This document shows, in pieces, positions 39,921 through 52,529 of a DNA stretch of 64,000 nucleotides. Every line of letters starts with the position of its first letter. Positions within the stretch are counted from its first letter, which is position 1. The notes under the pieces are model-generated. The model was not told the DNA's origin. It saw only the letters and a list, made by a program, of their open reading frames with translations, and searched no databases. Location: assembly GCA_935421135.1 (NCBI GenBank), contig OW285193.1, positions 19,072,252-19,136,251 on the forward strand. The letters run 5' to 3'. Both the position numbers and the translations under genes were made by a program. Source of the DNA: Bugulina stolonifera. Its lineage: Eukaryota; Bryozoa; Gymnolaemata; Cheilostomatida; Bugulidae.

Positions 39921-41585
39921 ATTACAGTGTGCACTGTAATATATGCCTTGCTTGTATTAGTGTAAATGTGTGATGTGGGCCGTAGTATACGCTCTGCTTG
40001 TACAGTGACACCAGTATTACTGTATACATCATGCCGGTGCTGTGTTACCCGTATTATATCAACTCTACTGACCTTACCTATTCACAGGTATAAAGTATTC
40101 ACAGTTGAGCTGTCATCATGGGAATTGTTATTGTAATTAAATATGCATTTATCTTAATGATAACTTGACATTAGGCAATCTTTATTGGCTAACTGCCAAT
40201 ATAACCACGGGGAGGGGGGAGGGAGGGGATGGGGGGAAAGGGAGGGGGGAGGGATATGTGTTATTGTTAAAACCCTTGAACCCCTGGCAGCATGCTAAAA
40301 GTTCGCTAGAGTGGCTTACTGGTAAGGTCATACCAGAGTTATATGCCCTGCTAATGCTGTTGGTACTGCTGGTACATGAACATAATTATTAGTAACCCCA
40401 TGCTGCAAAGTTTTTGTTACAAGAAATTTGATCGATGCTGTGGATACAGTTCAGGCTTACCAAGTCTCCCTGATTCCGCAGAAGACTCTCCGATTTTCAG
40501 CTCAAATTTTGGAACCCCACCCCACCCAAAATGGACACCCCCAACCCAAATGCCGAATCTCCCTGATTTTCATCAGTCGAACTTGGCAAGCCTGATACAG
40601 TTGCCTTTTACTAATGCTACAAAGCGGCCCAGTGGTTTACCATTCAGTACTTTAGATTTAAAGTAAGGAAGTAATTATGGCCCTTTGTTTGATTAACTGC
40701 TATTAACTGTTAAACATCTAACTAACTGTGACAATGACTGATTCACAGCATGGTGTGTTTTCAGGGTTATACAGTCGCTGGCCTCTCAACTAACTGATGG
40801 GTTTGTTGCTGTGCTAATATCTAAACGCTTGTGAAATGCCGACTGAGACTACATAGAGATTTGCCACACCAGAGCTGACAGTATCATCTCTAGGATACAC
40901 AGTCGCGAGTGAGAAATGACTCTGCCAACTCGCCCTACATAATAAATTGGTGCTTTTTCTGACGATTAAGCCCAAGAATATGCTGTATAACATTATCTAG
41001 ATTTGTATCTGCTTTGCTACATGTATCTTGCCCTCATATTGCAGTCGTATTATTCTATGACAAATTGATGCTTTCATTATTAACAAATATATTTTAGAAA
41101 CTCAGTACGTATTCAGGTGGCACAAATGAAAATATTTGAAGAAATATGATTCTATGATAAAAACAAGTGATTTGTGAAGTGATCAAGGAATGTAAAAGAA
41201 TATAAGTAGGTGTGGTAGATGGCTAACTATCCACAACAGAATATTACATTGTCATAATGTGGGAGTGAAGACAGTAACAACTGAACAGCGGTATAATAAT
41301 ATTACATTGTATATTATAATACAATGATGGTACCTCTATATGTACTACAAATGCAGGGAAGTGAATAAGCTTCCACATGTCTAAAGTACAGATACTACAG
41401 TTACTACAATAACAGTAGAATGAGATTCAATAATATAACACATAGCCATATGCATTCAGTGTAGCACATAGACATATCCTATATATTATAGTACATGTCT
41501 ATGGTATATTATAATGATGTATAAGCTACAACTACCTGTGTTAATAAGTGTAGTATACTTATGTGAGTTGTCTCACCCTGACTAC
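39921..41585. other. spacer between two convergent genes
   Basis: Separates the unrecognised 501-aa gene from the cryptochrome gene. It contains a possible polyadenylation signal ATTAAA at 40136-40141, a GGGGA-rich tract at 40207-40250 and a MITE at 40452-40594. No gene was recognised. Confidence 0.5.
40452..40594 (-). mobile_element. hAT-type MITE, copy 2 (inverted relative to copy 1)
   Basis: 143 bp, the reverse-complement relative of the element at 36762, with ends CAGGCTTACCAAG and CTTGGCAAGCCTG. It is flanked by an exact 8-bp duplication ATACAGTT (40444-40451, 40595-40602). Confidence 0.92.
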
Positions 41586-44500
41586 TTAAAGTCCAGCTAT
41601 TCCATCACATGCAGCATCTCCAGTACACTTGCTGCCCGAGGCCATCTCGTCTGGTAGCCACACAAACTGTCGTGTTTCTTCATCATTTGATGGACCACAG
41701 TGATCTCTTACTGTAAATATATGCAATATATGCTGATATAAACGCCGTATATGCTGACAACATCACGACATGTGCTGACATCATCATGATATGTGCTGAC
41801 ATCATCATGATATGTGCTGACATCATCATGGTATGTGCTGACATCATCACAATATGTGCTGACACCATCACAATATGTGCTGAGGTCATCACGATATGTG
41901 CTGACAACATCACAATATATGCTGACGTCATCACGATATGTGCTGACATCATCATGATATGTGCTGACATCACCACAATATGTGCTGACATCATCACAAT
42001 GTACTCTGACAACAGAGAAGCTCACCATGGTCAGCCATTGCTCGTCTAACTTGACCCATCTTTGCGTTACATTCCTTGGCACTAGAGCTGTGATCATTCA
42101 GTCTTGCAGGGTAGTCTTTACCCACAATACACTCAGCATCCTCTTGTACCTGGAGCACAGTGGAGGACAGTAGAGGACAGTGGAGGACAGTGGAACACAG
42201 TGGAGGACAGTGGAACACAGTGGAGGACAGTGGAACGAGTATAACACACGAGTATGTGACACGTACACAACTTTAGCACAGTACAAGTACAGCTTTAAAT
42301 GTATATAGTAGATTACACAGTACCAACCTTACGCGGAGCAAGCCACGGCTGGAACAGATACTTGAGTGGCATCTTCTTCAATACAGGAACGTACCTCCTG
42401 GAACACAAGAGCGGTCAGTACTGAACGGTGACCGATGTGATGCATATAGACATGTAAATACATAGACATGCATATACATAGACACGTAAATACATATGCA
42501 TGTAAACACATAGATATGTAAACACATAGACATGTAAACACATAGACATGTAAATACATAGACATGTAAATCCATAGACGTGCAACAAGTTGAATCCACA
42601 CCACCATTCTAACCTGACGTAAAAGCCTTGTGGATCCATACGGCGGCCATATTTGACTGGGTCGAAACATCGTGGACAATCTAAGGCTTTCTCAAAGGCT
42701 GACGAGGAAACCCACATCCAGTTCCCAGCACATATCGACCAGTCATAGTCCAGTAAATACTTCTCAAATATCTTCAAAAGGATAGGGAGAGTGGGGTGTA
42801 CAATAAGCATGTAGGGTAGAGTATTTAACACATACATACATAGCAGTATAGCATAGTATAGTGTAGTGTCCTGTAAGGTATGATAATATATACACTGTAC
42901 CTTGACTCCAATCTCCCAGCTTAGCCAAAGGTCACCCCGAGTCAGGTAGGAAGCTATCATGTGTCTACCAACATGGTGGATCCAGCCCTCCAACCTCAAC
43001 TGGTTCATGATAGCATCAACAAAAGGGTAGCCAGTCTGTCCCTGTATTACACATAGCAGTGTGTATACACATATGCATACGTATATGTATATGTACATAT
43101 ATATATATGTACGTATATGTATATGTATATGTATTATGTATACATATACATATACATATCATGTGTACTGTATGTATACTGTAGACTGACCATTTCAACC
43201 TTAGCCTCAAGTTCCTCATTTTTATACCACGGTATGGGCAAGCATATGGGGTTCTCCTTAATCTGCCCATAGTTGATATTTTGTGCTGACATGGTATAAA
43301 AATACTCTCTCCATATCAGTTGGGCTACTATACCAATGGTGACATCTGCAGAGCCCACTCCCACTGCCTACAGCATACACACATTATATAATAATGTACA
43401 GTGGAACTTGCTTAATTCAAACCTCACATAATTCAAAAACTTGGTTAGTTCAAACTGTTAGCCTTGGTCCCTGCTGAGTACTATATAAATGGCTTCAAAT
43501 AATTCAAACTTATCATCTCTAATTCAAACTTTACGCCGCTTAGGCTCGCACTATAATCAATGATAATACTATTACAGCAAGCATTAGTCACCTAATAATA
43601 GTTGCTACTAGTTAGCAGTTAATAGTTAGTAGTTACTACTGCAATGTTTCTGCTCAAACTAAGCTGGGAATCCCACTGATTGCTTTACTGTTCCTTAGCT
43701 AAATGCGTTTTTATTTGGTTGTCTTGTAGGCCTACATGTGATGCATAACTTGTTGCCCGTCTGCAGTGTTGCAGCTTTGAGTGTACTAAACATTACATAA
43801 AGTTCTATTAAATAGGAAACTGCCATGTCAAAACTTGTCTTTCCTCAATTGTATTCACAGTTGACGCAAATGGAAGTTAATGCCGATATGCACATTTATG
43901 TGCCACTACATTTATATAGTATTATTTGTCAAGTAGGCATCAAAGTCATTATATAAAATAAAGGGATCACATAATTCAAACTCGGACTAATTCAAACCAA
44001 TTATGGTGGTCCCTTGGAGTTTGAATTAAGCAAGTTCCATCGTATATACAGCACCTCTAGCAGTACAACTCTATGTTTGAATATAATTATGTGGACTATA
44101 TCTATAATATACAGGTACAAATGTACCTTGATATATAGGTATATACGTACCTTGATATAAGTGTCCTGTATGGCCCAGTAGAGTCTGCGTACAGACACAC
44201 AGCCAAACTTAAGGTGAGAACTCATACTCTTGGGTGGTCCACACATGTCAGGCAGGTACTGGTTGGGCAGCATGTATCCGGAGCTGAACGCCTGGAGTAG
44301 AGTAATAGTCAGTTATTAGTATTAGAGTCAAGTGTACTATGTACCCAGCCTGATATACATTGACTATTAGAATGTATTGACCAATAACTGTACTACATTA
44401 TTGGACTATATCACTGTACTATTTTACTATGCAATCAAGGAGGTGTCACTCACCACACTCTCCTCTGCAATCCTGAGCTCCATGAGTCTGAGGGCTTCCA

Positions 44501-47500
44501 TCTCCCCACCCATCCACTTGTTGAATCTAATGTCTGGCTCTAAGGCTTCCTGACCAAACCCTAGGAGACAAAATCAATCGTTAGACCTGATTGGGCTGAC
44601 TGGTGTCACTCCAAACAGACATTGCGACACTATACACTATTTATACTACACTCCACATACTTGTATGTAGAAATATCAGAAGAATAATTACTTGTTATTT
44701 TAGTCGTTCAGACTGATTACTACTGCATTATCTATTTATCCTTTGATGATGGTGCTTGGACAAGCATTAAAATATCAAGAACATGATCAAAAACAATCAG
44801 AATGCTTCTTGTATTATTAATTATCATCAAACTATTAGCTCGCACCAACATCTTTCAATCTATTACCTACCCATCATATATGATATAGTATAGTCTATGT
44901 ATTACCTACCCATCATATACATTATATGATATAGTATAGTCTATGTATTACCTAACGAGTCGTAGGAAGGAAGAGAGAACTTCTGTTCATACGACTTGGA
45001 CACAACTAACGAGTCACCAAACTCCGGCACATCCACCGGGCGTTCAGGGGGTCCGAGTGAGCTGGTCACATGATTAAATATGGCGTACGTGAGCGGAGGA
45101 AATGAACCATTCTTCTTAATTATTCTAAATGGAGACCGTATAATAATTATAATTAATAATACGGTAATAAATATCTAGAACAGAGAATAATAAGGTGTGG
45201 TAACAGTCTATACATAGACAGTACGTATGGATCAGGAGAGGTAACAGTCTATACATAGACAGTACGTATGGATCAGGAGAGGTAACAGTCTATACATAGA
45301 CAGTGCATATACATCAGGAGAGGTAACAGTCTATACATAGACAGTACGTATGGATCAGGAGAGGTAACAGTCTATACATAGACAGTGCATATACATCAGG
45401 AGAGGTAACAGTCTATACATAGACAGTACGTATACATCAGGAGAGGTAGAGTAGAGACTAGATTAACAATATTAATGAAAAAAATATTAACAGTCTGACT
45501 TAGCCCGTAATATAAACAAACAAGCTACATACTGGTGAGGGTCCCACAGCGTATGCCCTGTCTTGCTTATTCTTTCGACATTGAGTTGGCTGCAGAGCTC
45601 CTGAACAGCATCGTCTCTTGACTTCCATAGAGCCTCAGGTTCAACTTGGTAAGTAAGTCTGGTTATTCCCCACTCCTACCCAAGTACACAATAATAAGGC
45701 TATACAGGGCTATACAGCTTGCATGTATCTGTAGAACTACATATCAAATACACATGTATATACAGACAGGAACCAAGGAGTTCTCCCAACCTTATCTGGT
45801 GTATAGGAGACCTTGATTCTTCGAACAAACGAATATCAAGGGAATAAAATATTTGGCTAGAGATCAAACTGAAAGGGTCATGTAGAGATAGCCATATACA
45901 AATACTGTAGTGAGATAAATTATCAGTTGAACGGAGATTCATATGAAAGTCAAGTCAAAGAAGAAGGTGAAATCAATTGATTGATTGGTTTACTAGTCAC
46001 CGACATGCAAGTACAATGTACAAAGTATATGTTGTGAAATCAGGGGCGTAGGTTAGAAAAATTGAGTGGGGAGGCAGAAAGTTGGGTGGGAGGGGGGTGC
46101 GGGGTGGGGTGTAGGCACCCCCCGCAAATGCACGCGCAGCAGAAAATTTTCAAATCTGACTCTCTGAAGTGCAAAAATTAGACATAGCAGCATGCTAGTT
46201 CTAGCATCACTACAACAAGTACTCATTACTACTTCTGCTTAATACAGTTACTACTACTTGCAACAAGAGTGAAAGTGTTACAGTACTATTACTAGCTAGT
46301 AGAATTTTATAATAACTACAATACTGCATGATTGTATCTTTTTACACAGAGTCCATAGGCGCAAGTGTATTTTATAAATTAAAATTTTCACATTTTAATA
46401 GGTGATCAACAAATTACTATTGTCATTATAAATTAATTATTTTAAATAAAATGCATTTAAAATAAATATCTTTGCAAGAAAAGTGTGGCAGCCTATCAAA
46501 GCTAAGATAATATTAATAGTATAATTATATTATATATAAATTTAAAATTAAAATATTTCATTATTGTTATATTATTATATTTTTAAATTAGTATTTTTTT
46601 TACAATACATATTTAGTTGGTAGTAGTGAATGTAGCAGCAGAGTAGTAGCTGTCAGTGGAGTGGCTGGAATGAATAACTAAAATGAATGCAAACACTTTT
46701 AATTATAATTATTAAAAGAATGAATCATTATCATAAATATTTTTGAAAGAAGCCAAAAGAAAATAATATTGGAATTAAATTTCATGCACCTGCTCGTAGT
46801 CAGTGACAGGGAAGGAACCACCTCATGGATAGCAGTGACTTACAAATTGATTCACCAGATTCAACTGTTCACTACTTTTACTTTTGCATTTATTACTTTT
46901 TCCTTGGTATAAATAACTATTCATAAAAAATATTTATTCATTCATTCACAAGACCGCAAGTTTTTAACCTTGGCATAGCCATAGAGTCTTTTAACAGAGC
47001 ACACAGTTTTATGGACCCCTTTGTGTGCCACTTGCAATGTAGTAATTAATCCAAGATTACTGGTTATTGTTACGAAGCAACACCATAGAGTTATAAGTAG
47101 AGTGATAACGCCATAGAGTTATAACTAGAGTGATAACGCTCCGGTCGCAAACCGGAAATGAAGCAAATATTAAGGGAAAAAGTGTCAAATTTTCAAAAGT
47201 AGTGTTTTTAGGCCACTTTATTTTGGCAACAGGGGCGGCAGTGCCTCCCTGCCGCCCCTTAAAATACGCCCCTGGAAATTTGATTGTTTATCAAACTACT
47301 GCTCTTATAAAATAGGGAAACACAGAGTCCTGGAAAAGCTGACTCATAGGATTTACAAACTATTGTTAAGGGTCAAAGTCGTAGATCGTAAAAAGCAGTC
47401 TGTGCCCCATGCCAAGCCGTATTTCATTGTTCTGTATCTCCCTGATGGGAGCTTAGGTATAACAACAACCTAAGGATAGCGACGGACTAGTACATTGCCA

Positions 47501-48177
47501 TGGTTACTACCTTAATAAGCATTGTGAGTGTAGATATGGTTTCCCCCACAAGAGAGTACAGCCTGCCTCCACTCTTCTGGAACGTTCTATCCAGACACTC
47601 TAAACTCTCCATTAGAAACCTCATTCTCAGGAACTTGGAATTCTCACTACCTGGCAGGTATACATGTACATGTATGTGAAGGTAGAGACATCAGACATGA
47701 GTAATTCACTAATGGTTAATAGACATACTATAGTACACTCTCTACCAGTACACATACTATAGCACACTCTCTACCAGTACACATACTATAGCACACTCTT
47801 CACCAGTACACATACTATAGCACACTCTCTACCAGTACACATACTATAGCACACTCTCCACCAGTACACATACTATAGCACACTCTTCACCAGTACACCT
47901 ACTATAGCACACTCTCCACCAGTACACATACTATAGCACACTCTCCACCAGCACACCCACCAGCTACTAACTCTATGCAAAACAGTACAGTCATAGTCAA
48001 ACGGTAGCGCAGTGTAAACAAGCCTGAGTACCTACTGGCTACTTTTCCATCAAAGATAAAGATAGGGTAGAGCTCATCCGCCCCTTCTGCAGCAGCACAG
48101 AGAGCAGCATTGTCATGTACCCTGAGGTCTTGTCTGAACCAGTGCATAGCAATTACCTTCTCCTTCTTCACAGACAT
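41586..48177 (-). CDS. cry: cryptochrome / photolyase-family flavoprotein, 543 aa, 12 coding exons
   Basis: Exons, minus strand: 48036-48177, 47511-47650, 45532-45675, 44952-45114, 44454-44560, 44151-44291, 43191-43367, 42901-43041, 42614-42771, 42328-42397, 42026-42149, 41586-41710. Phases agree throughout. The N-terminal photolyase alpha/beta domain starts [19 protein letters not shown]. The FAD domain spans about 200-480 with GWIHHVGRH (about 358-365), DLWLSWEIG and [17 protein letters not shown]. Electron-transfer tryptophans match at W403, W380, W326 and W377. C399 stands where Drosophila CRY has Cys416 and 6-4 photolyases have Asn, pointing to a type I CRY-like flavin site. The histidine pair and overall layout also fit 6-4 photolyases, so blue-light receptor versus repair enzyme is unresolved. 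The ATG has a good context (CACCATG); the frame is open upstream to an acceptor, implying a 5' UTR exon. The exon 4 acceptor (TTAAG) was chosen to keep the frame. Confidence 0.93.
41750..42012. repeat. 21-bp minisatellite filling cryptochrome intron 11
   Basis: About twelve copies of a 21-bp unit with core TGCTGACATCATCATGATAT occupy most of the 315-bp intron (41711-42025). Confidence 0.92.
42155..42240. repeat. GGACAGTGGAACACAGTGGA repeat in cryptochrome intron 10
   Basis: Short array of 10- and 20-bp GTGGAGGACA/GTGGAACACA units beginning next to the exon 11 boundary at 42149. Confidence 0.8.
42440..42580. repeat. ACATAGACATGTAA repeat in cryptochrome intron 9
   Basis: Array of 14- to 16-bp variants of ACATAGACATGTAAAC, ending about 35 bp from the exon 9 donor. 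Confidence 0.8.
43399..44042. mobile_element. Tigger/pogo-type MITE in cryptochrome intron 6
   Basis: 644 bp. The left end is CAGTGGAACTTGCTTAATTC and the right end, inverted, is CGATGGAACTTGCTTAATTC. It is flanked by TA on both sides. No coding capacity was recognised. TA duplication and CAGTGGAAC.. ends are typical of Tigger-like non-autonomous elements. Confidence 0.85.
45185..45450. repeat. 41-bp minisatellite in cryptochrome intron 3
   Basis: About six copies of a 41-bp unit (core AACAGTCTATACATAGACAG). The core contains its own inverted repeat TCTATACATAGA. Confidence 0.9.
46041..47274. mobile_element. probable DNA transposon remnant with CAGGGGCGTA ends
   Basis: Begins CAGGGGCGTAGG and ends TACGCCCCTG (perfect 10-bp inverted ends), about 1.2 kb, in cryptochrome intron 2. 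GAAAT lies directly outside both ends, a possible 5-bp duplication. Near the right end is a second hairpin, GGGGCGGCAG..CTGCCGCCCC. The interior is AT-rich without a recognisable transposase. Superfamily is uncertain. Confidence 0.65.
47715..47965. repeat. 29-bp minisatellite in cryptochrome intron 1
   Basis: About nine copies of a 29-bp unit with core ACACATACTATAGCACACTC, close to the exon 1 donor at 48035. Confidence 0.9.
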
Positions 48178-49195
48178 GGTGAGTGACTGGAGGAGAGACA
48201 GCTGCTGTGTTGTTATACCCTCTACCAAGGCCTGCACAAAATCATAATTACATAAAATTAAAGCGGCATACTTGCACCTCCTAAAGGATTATGACCAACA
48301 ACATGACTTGAGACCTGATTAGTAGTTGGGATGTGCCTCACCACATCATACATTTGCCTATAAATAACAAAATTCTCAGCCTGACATTGGAGTGTCCAAT
48401 CAGATGAGAGCACCACAGACACAGTGTTACATGTCAAGTGCTCATTGCTTTGCTTGGAACAGGTGACAGTCTTATAATTACCTATTGGCACGCCAGCTTT
48501 ACCGTAGCACACCAATAGCATACATACACTGGAATGATCCAGAGTTTCAGACCTCTTTGAAAAGTAATAATCAATTAATTCACAACTCTTAAAGGTTTGT
48601 TTACACTTGAAAAGTTGAATTATTACAAGTAATACAGTAAATACAAAATCACACAATATTCAAATGTTGGAATGTCAGTGTTACTAAATAGCAGTTTAAA
48701 AAAATTGAAATCTGAAAGTGTACATTGTAGACTATTGAAACAACCTAGCCAGTCTAACACTTGATGATGACTAGTAACAACTTACTGGAGCAGTTAGATC
48801 CACAAGAATACTCCTTATAAGTTATAAGTGTGGAGTGATACTAATGTAGACAATAATACCTGTAGTGTAAACAAGAATCCACTGACTTCTAATTAGACTT
48901 ATGGCAATTGATGTAACATGTAGAAGTGTTATTCAGCCAGTAGACAAGCGACCATGAAGGTGTGAGTAGAACTGCAGTGCACACGCTCTTCTTGCATGAG
49001 ACATCTGCACACCTGCAATCACATAGCAACCAATGACAGATAATGACAGTGTTGTTGTCTGCTATTAATAGATAATTATGCAGTGGCTAGCACTACGTGA
49101 CAGATAACAAACTATCAACCTATGGCATGCAGCCAGTGGCGTGATCCAGTGAGCTGGCTGGGTGTAGCAATAGTAGTTAACAGTATTATACTACA
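48178..49195. other. region upstream of the cryptochrome start
   Basis: A minus-strand acceptor (TTTTGTGCAG) just before 48233 implies a 5' UTR intron reaching into this region. The first exon and promoter were not located. A 132-codon minus-strand frame at 48258-48656 has no recognisable features. Confidence 0.45.
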
Positions 49196-49203
49196 CTGTT
49201 TAC

Positions 49204-49775
49204 TAGTGCTTGGCAGTTTTAATCTGCGTGTGCATTTCGGTTTTTGCTGATTTTCCAAAAAAACTGAATGATACTGAAGTTGCCTTCTACCCTTCAGTTT
49301 AATTCAGTTTTTTAAATTCAGGAAAAAAACCGAATCGAACCGAAAATTAAATGCTCAATGTTGGGAGTTGTCACACTCTGCTTTTAAACTGTAATGGCGG
49401 TTATTTTTCATTTTCTTTAATAAATCGCAATTATTAAATACCAATTATTTATAATAATATGCAAGTATAACTACTAGAATTGAGTGAAACTAAAGAAAGT
49501 CATCACTTGGTGACAATGATAGCTGCAGCTAAGTCTGTATTCCAAGGATGACATCAAATTATAAAGATTGAAAGATGCATAACATGAATTCATGCGTTCG
49601 TAACACCAGCCATTATCAGAAGTGGGTGCGTGCTAAGGGGCCAGTTGCGGCTTGAATTTTAAAATTGAATCGTACCAAACCACTGCATTCGGTTCTGGCT
49701 TGCATTTTATATTTTCGCGGTTTTTGAACCGAAAGAAAAAAAAACTAAATGATGCCGAAACACCATGCAGCACTA
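49204..49775. mobile_element. hAT-type MITE
   Basis: 572 bp. The left end is TAGTGCTTGGCAG and the right end, inverted, is TAGTGCTGCATGG. It is flanked by an exact 8-bp duplication CTGTTTAC (49196-49203, 49776-49783). The interior is rich in CGGTTTTT/AACCG runs. No gene was seen. Confidence 0.9.
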
Positions 49776-50227
49776 CTGTTTACTACTATTATTCATATCT
49801 GTGACATACATTAGGCAACATAAAAGTGACATTTCCAAACTCGGCGCCACAGGCTTCATCTATATGGCTTTGAGGGAATCTGTCATAGTCCTAAATGTCA
49901 CTAAATAACATTTAGTGACATTAGTGATGGATCTGAGCTTAACAATAATAATCTGTTATATGAGATCTAACAAACAGTAGGCAAATCTTAGTACAGTGTA
50001 TCGTCCCTTACTGGTTGTCCACTAGGCTCAAAGTAGTAAAATCTTGGCCAAATAACATACTATAATTTAGAGATATTCAATAATAGTTTTAAAGGAACAG
50101 AGCATATGCTCTAGATTTGACATTACCACTAGGAGTATTTTTAAAATTACAACACATTAGTGGGTACCACTATTTAAACCCTGAAAAAGCACTAGGGCTT
50201 ACGAAAATTTGATCAGAGCAAGGACAT

Positions 50228-51290
50228 TGAGCAGACTGCAGCCTGCCTGGGTCATATTTTCCAAGTGTCCCTTCAGACTGGAAAGCTTCCCTCCGATTGG
50301 AAGACCGCCAATGTTTCACCTTTTTATTAGTCAGGGGTGACGGACAGTGTCAACAACTACTGGCCAATTTCACTGACTGGTACCCCGTACAAGATACTAG
50401 GGCACCTGGTGTTGAGCAACCTATTAGAAAAAGTCGACAGTAAGCTAAGCAAGAGGCAGCATGGGTTCAGCAGAGGCTTCTCTAGTAAGATGCAAATCTG
50501 TGTGACTATGCGGGATCTTCTCCAAGCTATAGTTAACAGCAAAGCTGTTCATGCAGCTGTACTGGGTTTCACCAAGAAAGCCATCAGATATTGCCAATGT
50601 AGAAGACTACCTGCTACACTGGGTCCATGATTTTCTAACAAATGGCACACAGAGTGGTAGGCTATTGCAAGGCCATGCCTCGGATATATTACAAACCCCC
50701 GAGGATACGGGTCAGTACTACACCATGTTCATTCAGCAAAATATCTTAAGTGTAACACTACAGTCAGACTGCAGGTTTGGTAGGCACAAATCGAAGGTGC
50801 TGGATGCCAGAACACAATTAGGTATGATCAAGCAAGCCCTCTACTGGGCCACTAAACTGGCATGGCTGATTGCTTCCAAGACCCTGTGTTTGCCGGCAAT
50901 ACATGAGATCTAACAAGCAAAGAATCTTGCCAATATCGAGAAGGTACAGATGCATGCCGTACAATTAATCCCAAGATTAAGGGCTGAGGAGATGTAGAGA
51001 GAGCCACGGAGAGGCTTGTTTGCAATCAGTCAAACTGAGGAGAAAAAACGCTCTCAGTTCAGCTGATGATATTGTGAGTCAGCCAACCGTAAAAACTATA
51101 CAGGCAATGAGACTCCTCAGGTCAGTAGAGGCGTCAAACAAAAAATATTTCAATAGCTTCCTACTAGAGAGATACGAGAATTGGACTCAATCAAGGAGTA
51201 CGCACAAATTGGTCCACAACCGCAACCTCCACACAGACAGGCGAGACAGCCCTGTTCAGTTAATACAGACGATTTGTTACTCGATTCGGT
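50228..51290 (+). pseudogene. decayed LINE reverse transcriptase fragment
   Basis: Discontinuous frames read like a non-LTR retrotransposon RT. EQTAACLGHIFQVSLQTGKL is followed by PSDWKTANVSP; after a stop comes NNYWPISLTGTPYKILGHLV with KRQHGFSRGFSSKMQ; then WVHDFLTNGTQ, and then ASKTLCLPAIHEI with NIEKVQMHAVQLIPRLRAEE. These are the finger/palm start and thumb regions of CR1/Jockey-like enzymes. The catalytic YADD region is missing, with stops and frameshifts, so it is dead. The last 250 bp are only loosely supported. Confidence 0.75.
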
Positions 51291-51599
51291 AGGACTATTG
51301 TCTACAAACTGCCGACCCCATTAACTACATTTAGTGGAAACTCCAGCTGAGAAGATCTATTGAAATATCATATTATTATACATAATATTTATGATAAATA
51401 ATTATTCTGCATAACTTCAAACCATCTGAGAGATTGATAGGGAAACTGGTCTTCCATTCAAATCATATTTCAATTTTACCATTTTGAGAGTTCATCACCT
51501 GGATAATCCATCAAAAAGTGAAATTTTTAATGGAGTCACAAAACAACCATCAGTTTATTATCCTCTAGATTTATGAACATTAACTATAACATAATCATA

Positions 51600-51696
51600 A
51601 TGACAAGACAATACAATAATATTAATTATTATATTATTAATTACTTAATATAAGTATTATAGTTATTATCATTACTTATAAATAATAATAACAGTA

Positions 51697-51728
<32 letters not shown>

Positions 51729-51860
51729 TTATATTTATAAATATTAATTAATATATACATATATTATATTTATAAATATTAATTATTATAAAAATATATT
51801 TATATTTATATTAATTAATATTAATATAAATGTAAATATTCTATTTAAATTTAAGGATGA
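51600..51860. repeat. AT-only low-complexity tract
   Basis: Almost pure A/T, including an (AT)n run at 51698-51720 and repeated TTTATAAATATTAATTA palindromic pieces. Confidence 0.85.
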
Positions 51861-51969
51861 CATATTCTTACCTCAATGAATTTAGGACACTATAACTCTA
51901 CCAAAATGGTACAAAAATAGAGGGCCTCCTATGTTTAAGACAGTGGTTTTGCAGTTTTCCAGCATTTTG

Positions 51970-52520
51970 CCGCTTTCAATTTTTAGATTAGGATTATTGA
52001 GGCGCTATCCTTAGATCTCGTATGGTTCTTGGTAGGAAACCGTTATGATAGATATGTGATGCAGCATAGATTGAGGTAGGTTCTTCTCTTTTCGCAGCTC
52101 TTGTTGTTAGTACAGGGAGTTGACATTTGTTGTTTATGATATCACCGCATGCAGAGAATAGGGCTTCATGTCTGTCTTCTTGTGAGAGAATTCTCATTAA
52201 AAGAGAGAGTCTGTGATTCTTTCTCCTGTCTTTCAATGTTTGTAGTCCAAGATCAGTACGTCCTTTTGAGACGCCATGCCGTCCTTTGATGTTTTTTTAC
52301 AAATCTAATGGCTTTGTTTTGTACATGCTCCACCTCATTGCTTGTACCAGCTTCTGCTGGGTCCTACAGGACATCAGCATACTCAAGAATGGGAATGGGA
52401 CGGCAGAGGCTTGTGTATGCTAGTAGTTTTGCGTGTTTGGGAGCATCGTGAAGTGTATACTTAATACATCCCAATGTCTTATTCGCAGTGTTGACTTTAT
52501 TGGATATATGATAATGGACA
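51970..52520 (-). pseudogene. 3' end of a second LINE copy
   Basis: On the minus strand the frames read NKVNTANKTLGCIKYTLHDA, then KLLAYTSLCRPIPILEYADV, HVQNKAIRFVK, and an 80-codon stretch with SLLMRILSQEDRHEALFSAC and YHNGFLPRTIRDLR. This is the familiar C-terminal tail of LINE ORF2. Frameshifts and stops show it is inactive. It faces the plus-strand LINE fragment across the AT tract, and could be a related but separate copy. Confidence 0.8.
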
Positions 52521-52529
52521 GCCATTATT

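Noticed and set aside
48258..48656. 132-codon minus-strand frame upstream of cryptochrome
   Set aside because: Hydrophobic and cysteine content looks random, no splice connection to the cryptochrome exons, no family recognised.
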